Source: Hyaloperonospora brassicae (taxonomy: Eukaryota; Oomycota; Peronosporomycetes; Peronosporales; Peronosporaceae). From it: DNA of 64,000 bases. The notes below the pieces were generated by a model that saw only the letters and a program-made list of their open reading frames with translations, did no database searches and was not told where the DNA came from. Where the stretch lies: NCBI GenBank assembly GCA_947650285.1, contig CANTFL010001009.1:1-64000 (forward strand). The letters run 5' to 3'. How positions within the stretch are numbered: position 1 is the stretch's first letter; each line of letters opens with the position of its first letter. The translations under genes and the position numbers were made by a program. This document shows, piece after piece, positions 9,950 through 20,692 of the stretch.

Positions 9950-11526
9950 ATGGAGTGGGGTCCGCTGCAGGCGATTCGACGGCACTTGGCGCCTCGACCG
10001 GGCGCCAGCGACGGCGGTGTGGATCCCAAGTACCAAGACGATCGACTGGCGCATGCGCTGGGTGGAGAAGAGCTCACAGCGGCCATTCGTGTGGCTTCTG
10101 TTGCCCAACTAGACGCAGTCCTGAGCCACGACACGTTTACGGTCGAGCACCTGCCGCTGAGCTTCTTGTTGCTGCTGTACGGTATCAAAGTATAGAGGTT
10201 CGGCTACTTGTGTAATGTACTGAGATGCTGTTGTGTGCTTTATAGGTCGGCTCAGGCTACGAAGGTGGAACAAGCGAGACGTGTGGACGAGCTCGCAGCC
10301 GGTGGACAAAAAGTGTTGCTGCAAGTCTCGCAGCTGCTACACGACATTCCGCTGGGAGTGGCTGTGAAGGAGATGAAGCGAGTGAGCGTGCTCTGTGATC
10401 AGTACGCGAGACTGGCGGTCGACATGCAGCAGAGCATCTCGACCCTTTTCCCGCTCAAGAGCTTCTTGCGCCGCTTCCACCAGCAAGGCTACATGGCGGT
10501 CACGCCGTTGCACGCTCCCTTTTTCTATTTATGTCTGCATGCAAAGTGCTACTTTGCAGCAACGGAGGTACTGGATGAGTAAGTGCTGCCGTTTTATTCG
10601 CATTTTGGAAAGAGCGGGGGGGCAAATGCATGCGTTTCTGAAAACACTGTTGTTTTGTCTGATTCAGGACTTTGGTCGAAATCCACGCTCAGTCGCATCT
10701 TGTAAATGCTGTCGACTTCTTGGGCTATGCTTACTACGGAGGACTGCTGTATATTGGGAAGAAGCGGTACCAGGATGCTCTTGACTTTCTCCAGCTCGCC
10801 GTTACAGCTCCTGCGGTGTCGCTCAGTGCGTTCGTGATCGAAGCGTACAAGAAGATGGCACTCGTGACGCTCATTCTACGCGGCGAGGCAGTAGTGCTGC
10901 CAAAGTACACGCCGTTCGTGGTCACGCGTCACGTTGAAAGTCACTGCGCGGCGTATGCCAGTTTGGTCAATGCCTTTGTGATCGAAAAGGACTTGGATGC
11001 CGTACAGGCGGTTGTTGCCAAGAACGAGCAACTATTTGTTCGAGAGGGCAATTTCGGTCTCGTGAAGCAGGTCGTACAGGCGTTCAAGCAGCGAAAGCTC
11101 CTTCAACTTACGCGCACATACGCGACCATTGAGCTCACAAAGATTGCAGCAGCCGCAGGAATCAATAGTGGCGATGCGGTTGGCACCGAGAAGATGCTGC
11201 TGACGCTTGTATCGAACGGCCAGATGGACGCTGTGATTGACAAGCAGAAGGCTATGGTTCGTTTTGTACACGAGAGTGAAGATGGTAGCGCGTACCAAGA
11301 CGAAGTGCAGGGCGAAGCAACCATGAGATTACAGGATGAAATGGCAAAACTCGTGACGGTGGCGAAGCAACTACGCTGCATCGATGCCGAACTTGTCACG
11401 AGCGCCAAGTTCCAGTCTCGTCTACAAAAGGACAAGGATCGACGCTCGAGAATCGGTGTGCACAACCAGCAAGGTGGCGAGCGCATGGTCGTCGACAGTG
11501 CAAATGGCATGGACACTATGGAGTGA
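9950..11526 (+). CDS. CSN3: COP9 signalosome subunit 3 (CSN3)
   Basis: The COP9 signalosome removes NEDD8 from cullins and so controls cullin-RING ubiquitin ligases; CSN3 is a PCI-type scaffold subunit. I read three exons: 9950-10189, 10256-10578 and 10668-11526, giving 473 residues (animal CSN3 is about 420). The second intron (10579-10667) has a clean GTAAGT donor and joins VLDE to TLVEIH. The first intron is less certain: 10177-10245 also keeps frame. Family hallmarks include the PLHAPFFYLCLHAKCY helix, the YYGGLLYIGKKRYQDAL repeat and the AYKKMALVTLIL segment followed by LPKYTPFVV. The PCI/winged-helix part lies near residues 330-420. Its stop is 112 bp from the stop of the convergent NOV-like gene. 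Confidence 0.88.
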
Positions 11527-11638
11527 GCTGCAGCGGATGGGTACAATGTATCGGCGAGGTGTGGTGGCAGTTGCTATCGCGGTAAGTCTGTGCAATAAAT
11601 GATATGACGATATACTTTCTAATCACTATGTAAAGTAT

Positions 11639-14600
11639 TTACTGCATCACTAGTGCCAGCTGAATCTTGCGCTGGCGCACCAGCGATACAGGGTTCTTCA
11701 TACGAATGACTCGGCATAATGCAGCGTTGCCTGCGTTAAACACGCGATAAATGCAGTATGTGGAACCGTGGATTGCGGCCTGGTCCAGCTCATTCATACT
11801 GATCTCGAACACACCCTTCTCCATCGTCCGCGTAGACTTTACCTCGACAAACTCCACCACCTGGTTTCCAGATGACAATGTGAGGTCATACGGAAGACCC
11901 GATTCCTCCTTTTCGTTCATCCACTCCACAGTCAGGTTTGACTCGTTCTCCGCTTGCTGCTGCTTGAGCTGGTTAAACACGTACTCCTCACCCCAGCGAC
12001 CGATAGCCTCTCGCTCCTCCTTCGTCATCGTGTTCGACAATGACAGAGACTGCATCGTCGGCCCCGAAAACGATGAAGGAGGCATCGGTGCATGGTACTG
12101 TGCTCCACCAGCATTCCCGTATGCTGACTGCGGTGGAAGGGGCTGGTACGGAAGTCTCGGCACTAGTGTGTTATGCTTTTCCCCGTATGTGGCTGCGTAG
12201 TTTGTCGAGAACAACGATGTGTCTTGTGTCTTGCGGTAGTTCTGCTCTCCAGCAATGCACTTTTCCACGGGACCATTCTCTGCAGCGATTTCGCCATCTT
12301 CGATGTCCCCTGATGTCCGCTTGCGACTTCCGGTACCAGATAGCGTGCACGTTGTGGAACATTGCTCTACCCACGCACTTCCCACTTCACTGGCAGATAA
12401 CGGAGGCAACAGTTGCGTCCCTACTAGCCACTGCTCCCTCACGAGAGCATTTGGTTGCATCAAGCTGAGATAGAGCACATTCGCAACGCTCGCGGCCACT
12501 TGGCTGCCAAAGAGTTTCCTGGACAGCTCCATTAACACCACAGAGAGTGCACTCGCTTCTTCGTCTCCCGTCACGGACGACAAGTACATTGTGTTCTTCA
12601 GGACATCAAGGAAGCAATGTGACAATGCATTCACTCCGCGGCGAAGGCTGAACGCATTTCCAACTCGATACACCACTTGAAACCCATCCTGACCGTCAAC
12701 CAGAACACACTGAAGCTCCGATGCGAGCTTCGCGATCGAGTCGTGGTGTAGCTGATCATACAGCTGCCGGTGGTTGTAAAACAAGCATCGCTGGGCCACA
12801 GCAAATGCAGTGCGGATCTTCGCATGAAACGCCTCGCTCGCTGCCTGTTGCGTGCTAAGCACACTGAATTCATACTGCAAGTGCTCTTTGAGCGACTTCA
12901 TACGACAAAACTTGGTCAGGAACTTGTGCACTTGTGTCGCCTCGCTGCTTTTACCTTCACTTGCTGAACCATTCACAAAATAGTTCCATGGAAACAATCC
13001 CAACATCACCAGCCCAGCTTGTCCTGGTTGTTGGAGATCTTCCTTGGACAACTCGCTTTGATCGTTTATGTAAAGACTGGAGGCAGGCTCCCATTGATGA
13101 CGATCATCAATCGTTGGAAAGATGCGTGCATTCTGCAAGCTCCATTCAATCTCCCGATTGTCATCCGACGAAAGCGAGAACGACGCACTAGCCCATGCTT
13201 TGATCAAAAGCTGTCCGAGCTTAAGCAACTTCTTTCGCCCCTTCTTGCTATCGAGCTGAGAAGACGTTGTGAAGCGGGCAAACGCTTTACACCAGGTGCC
13301 CACGTGGGTCTCGAGATGGACGGCTAACGGCATGATTTTTGCAAAACCAAGCAGCGCATCAAGATCACCGTCGCCCTCGACAACTTGTAGCTGTATGATT
13401 TTGATACCTTCTCTAACTTTCGTCTGTTGACCTTCATCGAGGTCTACATCACAGCCCGCACGAATCGTTTTAGCAATCGAGAATACCAGCTTCTGCAGCT
13501 TCTTCTCGCTCTCCGTTGTCGCTAGTAGAGGCTGATCCCTTGAGCTACAAAACATGACACCATCGTTCGATCCATCCAGAACTCGTGCTGGTAGCCAATG
13601 AGTCGACTTCAGGGTCTTCTTGATTTCTCTGGTATCTGTCTTGGACAACGAGTGCTTTTTCACGTGTTTCGACACTGCGCACAAAAGCGGAAGCAGACAC
13701 TTCTTCCACAAACTCATTTCCTCGTGTCCGCTTCGTTTACGACTACTAGACTCTGTCATGCAAGACGCTTGTCCAGTAATGGCTTCGCACAAAAACGAAA
13801 TGGACGGCTTTCGCTGTACGCCGCATACCTCAGTAAAGAACGCACATAGTGCTTTTGGGTAGTGAGTGTCCAACGCAACAAGCCCACCGTAGTGCATCGA
13901 CGATGACCATACCGCGTTCTTTGCACATATGAAGCGATTCTGACTTTCGGTCGAATCAGACATGGCCGTAACGAACAGCAACCTTTTGCACGAAAAAGCC
14001 TTCGCGATATCGTCACGTTGAGCTTCCGAGCGTTGACTTTCTTCCCACAAGAACGTGTACATTCGAACGAGCTGATTGATTTCCAGTGTTGACGTCAACG
14101 AGGAGTCCACGGAGAGACTTGAGATAGTAGAAAGCACGTCAGATACAGATGCGTCCGCATGCATTCCAAGAACCCGTCTGGAAAAGTCTTTGCTTTTCCA
14201 CGCCGTTGCCGTAAACGTAACCATGGCAGGCGTGAACAAGTGCATGACCGATTCCACCGACATCCACAGATCGATCGGGCGGTAAAACTCGCCATCGGAA
14301 CCCTCCAGCCAGTAATACTGTCGCCACCAACCGTATGTGTCGCCCATTTCATCATTCGAGGTAATGCAGGAGGAGCGATCAAGGCCAACATCGCTTTCTC
14401 GCGCTGTCCAAAGTTTGTCCAAGACTTCTGTCACAAGTTTCGAAATGCTGCGTTTCAATGCAATATCGTCCTCGCTTTCGATCCACTTGAGCAACTGCTC
14501 CATTCCGGCCTGGGAACGTGGATCCGACATCAGACTCGCGACATCAAACAGCTGAGGCAAGTCGCCTATACCAACGAGCAGCTCCCGCCATTGCTCAGCC

Positions 14601-17600
14601 GAGGACTTCTTTACACACATCGCAACTGTGCGATCGTTGTCAAGGAAATAATCACCTGAAACAATGTCAAAGACGTTTCCGTCTGAGCTAGCAGTCTCGG
14701 CTTTCGCTGTGATCCACGATATCAGCTCGGACACACTCCGGTAAGTGGACGGTAAGATAACAAACAAGTTCGACACGTCGACCGCCAAAGCTCGACCGCT
14801 GGTAGCTGCAACGACCATGTTGGCTTTGATGTCGTCGCGCATCGGACAACTATTGCACGATACCAGATGCGAAGACAAAAACTTCCCGTACTCAATGACT
14901 ACTCCGACGTCCAGCTTTCCCGTATCTTGGTCGTTCACCGTATCAGTAGGCGAACGCAGTATCGCCATCGCCGGAAGAACATGGTGTCGCATCAAGTCGT
15001 GATGTTCCACTACGTGGATACCTACTTGATTTAACAGAAACGCGCGCAGCTTTGAGCTCTTGAAAGTAGCCGCCGTGAATCTGTCATCCAAAATACGAAG
15101 GTCACCATAAAACTTGTACGACTTCTCGCGAGTCGAGCCGTGGTCGCCAGCTTGGTTGCCAGATACAAAGAGAGAGTCCTGGCCGTCAGCTAACGAAATC
15201 CACCTGACGGTACCGTCGTTGTTGCCTGATTGCTGCAACGGAAAGCACTTGATCAACCGTAGCTCCTCTCGACGCAAGTGCGACTGACGGTCCTTTTGCC
15301 AAAGCTTTGCAAGCAGTGACAACATTTGCACCGTCCATTCGATATCGTTCTTCTCCGCCGATAGCGACAGAATCCGCATCAAATGCAGCGAATGAAGCTG
15401 CTCAATCAGCAGCTGGCTTTTCATCGACGCCGACATAGTCTGAGAAAGAGCAGGATGCAGGAAGCGCTTGTTGAGCGATGACGCAATGGTTTCTTCACCA
15501 AGAGCTTTCAGCAGCGTCGCCATACTGTCGTCGGTTAGGTCGTTGCCCGTCAGCTCCACGCAATCGATCAACTCGGATGGCATAAATAAACCCACTGCTA
15601 ATGAAGATGGATCGCAAGAAGCACCGGCTAGCCATTTAACTTGGCGAAGTTCACGCATCATCTCTAGGATCATACTTCGGAATGGCGTTTGCACCTCGTT
15701 TTCAAGAGGCAGCAAGGAAAGCAAGTGTGAGATTGCAGCAACCGCTTGTTCAGCATTCAATTGACCGTCGCTCTCTTCACCTCTTTCAACAGTCGCAATG
15801 TAACTGCATACAGCAGTTCGAACAAGTGCCGGGAATTTGGATACTAGCCACTCATTCCACTCACTCCCATTCGTGATCGCCTCTCGTGAGCTCGGAATCT
15901 CAAAGTCGCCCTGTAGAATAAACCGAAAACCATATGACCGTAGTGGCAGGTACGCGAAAACCTGCTGAAGTGGTGGCCGGTCGGCCCGTCCACTGGACTT
16001 TTCTCTTTCAATGGCGACAGGAAGAGCAAGCGCGATCTCGGTCGGGCGACTGCGACGGAACAGAAGCGGCGGTTCCAGTTCATTCTTCACCACCAACCAG
16101 CTTTGCTGCGCGACGTTTTCGCTTTTCCCATTTCTTTTTACTTGCGAAAGCAACTGAACAACGTGCGTGTCTCGGTGCAAGTTGCTCTCTTTCTTGAGAA
16201 AGTGAAGGGTCTCCTGCCGAGCCAAGTCACGCAGGCGAAGTTCGCGAATGCGTCGAAGAAAGAGCAGCACGGACGGCTCAAATGCCATCAACGACTGCGA
16301 AATGTCACCTGCTCTGTGTATCGACGCACTGTTCAACGGTAACACAAACGTCGTACCGCGACGCTGTTTCCATCGAGTAACGTCGTCCATCCAATACGGT
16401 AGAATATAGCCCATGCCACTGCCGTGCTGAGAATCCTTAGCGTGAAAGCTGATGTGGAATCCGTTCGAGTGCACCTGCGGATTGTCGGATACCTTGAAGA
16501 CGCTTTTGAAGCCGATACCCTTCTTACCGATACTCGCCTCCGCATCAGGTGCACCTTTCGTAGATGCACCCACATCACAAATGGCTCGGATGTTCTCTGG
16601 TGAGAATCCCCTTTCATTATTGTAAAACACAATTTCCTGGTCGGCCGTTACCGTGAACTCGCCGAGGGGAACTACGGCATCATCGTAAGCGTTATCGTCA
16701 GCATTTTGCAACAGCTCGAGAACGAAGTGCGTGCTTTCGCTGTAGAGCTCATCACTCAGCCGCTTGAGCGCACGCTCGAGTCGCTGCTGCTGAATGAGCA
16801 GCACTGATGTCGTTGCCTCGTCTTCGATGTGGAGCCCAACACCGAACTGCTTCTTGCACAACTCTTCAATAAACAAACGACACGAATCTGCGCTAGCCAC
16901 GTCCCTAGCTGAGACTTCACTTTCGACAGCGTTACAATCAGGTCGGTCGTCAGGGAAGCTCTGAGACGCTGCTTCGGAATCAAACGTGTCCAAGAGATGA
17001 GAAACCACGTCGTTCACTTCGTTACCGATGTTTGTTCTAGGACCAGGTGGTGCAGACATAGACTCGATGTCCATCATACCTTTGTCCCTGTCGTTTGATC
17101 TGCCACCAAAATCATCTTCTACACTTGCAAGCGTCAGAACCTCACGCCTCGTGCACCATCTCTCTGTCTGCTCGATCCACAACGGCGACGAGCATCGGCG
17201 TGATACAAGCACTAGCATTTTTCGTTCTGCATCACTTCGGCAGGCTTTCCATACTTGATCGGCAACAGCCCAATCATCCAAGACGTCCGACGCAGGACCC
17301 TGTCTGACGACATCGAACAGTAACGACATGATGAAGTCCGCAAACTCCACGGGTGTCTCCATGAGCACCTCTACGACAAAGCGTTGTCTGTAGCTACCAG
17401 CCGTCTCATCCTTGGCACGGTCGGACAAGTAGGCACACAAGTGAGCTTTGACGAGCTGTTTCGGGAAATTAGCATGGCCCTTGCACGTCACCAGCATCGA
17501 CACTAAGTGGATTGCCACTTGACTGGCAGCCACAGGGATATGATCTTCCTGTGCCCGTACAAGCAGCATCTCAAGATCAGACGACGTCGATCCTTCATTC

Positions 17601-20097
17601 ACGCGCAATATCGAGCCGTCCAAACAGCACACAAACAGGATATTGCTTGACGGTGCATGATCAGCTAACATCATTTCATGCACACGAATAAACAAGAGCA
17701 ACCTTCCACATACTGGAGCATAACGCTCTTGCCAGTCCATATACAGTGATACATCAATCAAGTATGGGCATTTGCGCAGCTTTTCCAGCGCTTGCTCCGC
17801 CAGGAGCTTTCGCGTCGACTCACCTGTTGCGCCCTCGCGCGCGACTGCGTCGTCATACCTGCCGCCGCCGTGGTTGAGGTCTAAACTGCCGGTGTATTTG
17901 ATCACCGAACTGTCTACCTCACAAGGTCCCTGCTCCACTAATTTGGTCAACTCGTCAGCACTCGGCAGTCCACAATCTTCAGTGCGCGTACACCCGAGCG
18001 CGACGCAAATTCGATGTGTGATCCATTGTTGCTGCTTTTCGCTGGAAAGCGATGACAGCGCAGAAGACGAAGAGATGGTAGCACAGCACTCTCGAACAAA
18101 CGGCATGACTTCTTCATGCAAACGCTTCGCTTCGACCAACGCTTGCGACGGATATTCGCCATTCATACCTTGTTTGGATGAGGACATCAGGCCAAGTAGC
18201 CACCTACCTGCGCTGAATCCGTTTTCTTCACTTTCGTCCTCAGCACCGTTGAGTAGGTGGGACAAAAGGTCGAGCACAGATCGCCGCCCAGCCCACAAAA
18301 TGGTGCTGCTCTTATCAGAAAACGCACTGATCAAATGGTTTTCAAGAGAAGACAACACCAACAGCATGTCTTTCCCTGTTTGAGGTAGGTCGCCGCGTGA
18401 CTGCAGAATGTGTGCAAACTTCTCAATCTCGGTCTGCACTTGTTCCATCGTCACATCGACTTCCAGGGTGATCTTCCCCAGCCTGCTAGCAAACGGATCT
18501 GTTGGCATAGCAGGAAACTGATCCGTCTTGCCCAAAGTTTTGGACCCCATCTTCTCCTCGGCATCGTCGTCCTGGCGATCATCGTCTTCAACATCGTCAT
18601 CACTTGATTCCACATGGCACTTACAGCTGCACGAGCATGTACAAGAGTCCTCGCCCAAACAGCAACAATCGCACTCTTCCCTGTCACTTTTGGCCTGTTC
18701 AGTCACAGCTGCCGATTTTTGGTCGTCCAAGCCGTCGTCATCGGGTAGCTTGTCATCGCTTAGCAGCAACGCGTATGTTTTTGCCATGATGCTGCAGATC
18801 ACCCATGTCACGACCTTGAGTCTCGAGTGATGTCGGCTCTTTTGCGATGACACTAGAAACCTTGACAACTGATTGCGAAGCTTCGAGTCGGTCTCTGCAA
18901 TCTCTTGTGATGATATGGGTCTGCGAAACTTCTGTTGGCTCTTTGCATCTGCTGCAGCTTTTCGCCGCAGTACGTTGTCCAGGTATACATCGACATCAGT
19001 AACACGCTTGAGCATGTCCAACGAGAGCGACTGCATACTACTCTTCTTGCCGTCACGTCTGTGCTGCGATACATCATTCTTTTTATGTTGACTTGACCGC
19101 TCATTTGTTTGATCAAGCATCTCCTGCAACGCTTGTTGTCGACTTCCGTCGCTGAACTTCTCCTTCGTGATCCGAAACAGTTTCTCAGCAACTTCGCGTT
19201 GCAGCTGTTGCTCGAGCGTTTTCATCTCTTTCATCTCGTGATTGGCGATACGACGCAGCATACCAACATAAACACCAAATCCAGACGGGTCGATAGCCAC
19301 ACCCATTGCCTGTGCACTTGGCTGCCTATACGTTTGCGCTAGATACTGGCCAAACTCGTGCAAGTCAATGTGTGACGATGACCGGAAGGCGTCGTGGCCC
19401 AGCACCTCTTCAAACTGACGCAAACATCCAAGCACTTCTTTTGTCGTGATGCTCATCACGACAACGGGCGAGTGGTACAGCTGCTGCACGGCCTCAGTGT
19501 GCAAGAACGAATTGCCGAGCTTGAGCTCGTGAAAGGACCGCAGTCCTTCATGCTGTAGAAAGGCTTGTTGACACTCAAAGAGCGTGTGGATGCGGCGACT
19601 TTGCATGAAGCAAGTGACGAATGTCCACACCCGCTGGTTCACAGTATGCAGCTGCCGAAGTGCTGGTAGTTGCAGAGCGCTTGTGCCCATCAAGTCTTCG
19701 AATGCAGCGACACCTGCAACAAACACACACACACATGAGCAATCGTTAGCACTAAAGAGACTGCACGATACTATGGGTACCCGGACGCGAGCGTACGGAA
19801 ATGACTGCAAATCGCCCGCACGACGACGTCGAGCGTCAACGCATTCGGCGGTGCCGCAGGATGCGACTGATTGGCTCGAAAGGCTTCGACAAAAGCCACG
19901 ACGTCTCTCTGCACGCGAGTGGCATTGGCCGGAGCTACGGGAGCGCGCGTTTCTTCGTAGGCCAACTGTTGCGGATGCTGAAAGTAGCGCTGCGGCCGGT
20001 CGCAGTGGGATTCGCGAGCGCTGCTGTCGGTCTCTTGCTGTTGCTGGAAGTGCCGCCACTTGTTGCTGCCTCCGCGACCTCCACGGGATTGGCGCAT
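11639..20097 (-). CDS. NO VEIN/sacsin-like giant ATPase with C-terminal DUF3883 (nuclease-like)
   Basis: I infer a first exon 20097-19797 and a second 19713-11639, joined across an 83 bp intron (donor GTACGC, acceptor TTGCAG), giving about 2791 residues. A continuous open frame does run through the intron to 20059, but the exon-1 frame starting at MRQSRGG looks coding. Near residue 1100 is an Hsp90/sacsin-type ATP-binding fold: N-box FVLELLQNADDN, then GKKGIGFKSVF about 60 residues later. The last 120 residues match the DUF3883 (NOV C-terminal) domain: IGRWGEEYVFNQL, then YDLTL and FVEVKST. The spacing of Asp and Glu-x-Lys fits a PD-(D/E)xK nuclease core. Plant NO VEIN has the same ATPase and DUF3883 parts and acts in the nucleus in vein patterning; the function here is unknown. 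A Cys-rich acidic stretch (about residues 460-480) could bind metal. Confidence 0.82.
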
Positions 20098-20692
20098 GGC
20101 TGGAAGTGAGGCGGCAGAGCAGTCGTGACCCTGGGAATGGGTTCAGTATTTGTTTCGTTGCGGCGTTGATTGGCTGCGATTGGGTGCCGTACAGTTAGGT
20201 GGCCATCGTGTAAGTATCAGCATATAGAGGTTTGGCGGGGCGACTGTGAGCGACAGAGGTTGTTATATCAAGGGACGACTGTACATGCTCGTCGAAGCAA
20301 ATCAAGCCACGAACAACCTTATGAGTTTTGTGACCCCATGTTTTCCAGACGCACGTATGTACTTCAACGCCAGCCGATTCCCGACATACATCTGGCAAAG
20401 TATGACCACTATAGATAGCGTTGGCATGTCATTGAGCCTTTCCTAACACCGCTGACGGACTCGACTGGATACCTCATGGATTATCTGGACGAGGACAAAG
20501 CCAATGTGACCTACTCGACTTTCCGTCAAATACAGCCGTCGGACTCGAGCTGCATGTACTACTAGTACTTTGCCAAGCAAAAGTGTGTGTGTGTGAAGAA
20601 TCGGCAATCACACAAAGACGTAAGCAAACGTACGTATGACCGCCTCCGTTCTCTACATGTGGTAACACCACTGAGTCTATCTACGCGCCAAC
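20098..20692. other. Intergenic spacer, nothing recognised
   Basis: About 600 bp lie between the start of the NOV-like gene and the stop of the PGDH-PSAT fusion, both on the minus strand. It must contain the promoter of the NOV-like gene and the terminator of the fusion gene. I see no conserved reading frame, clear repeat or RNA gene here. Confidence 0.5.
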
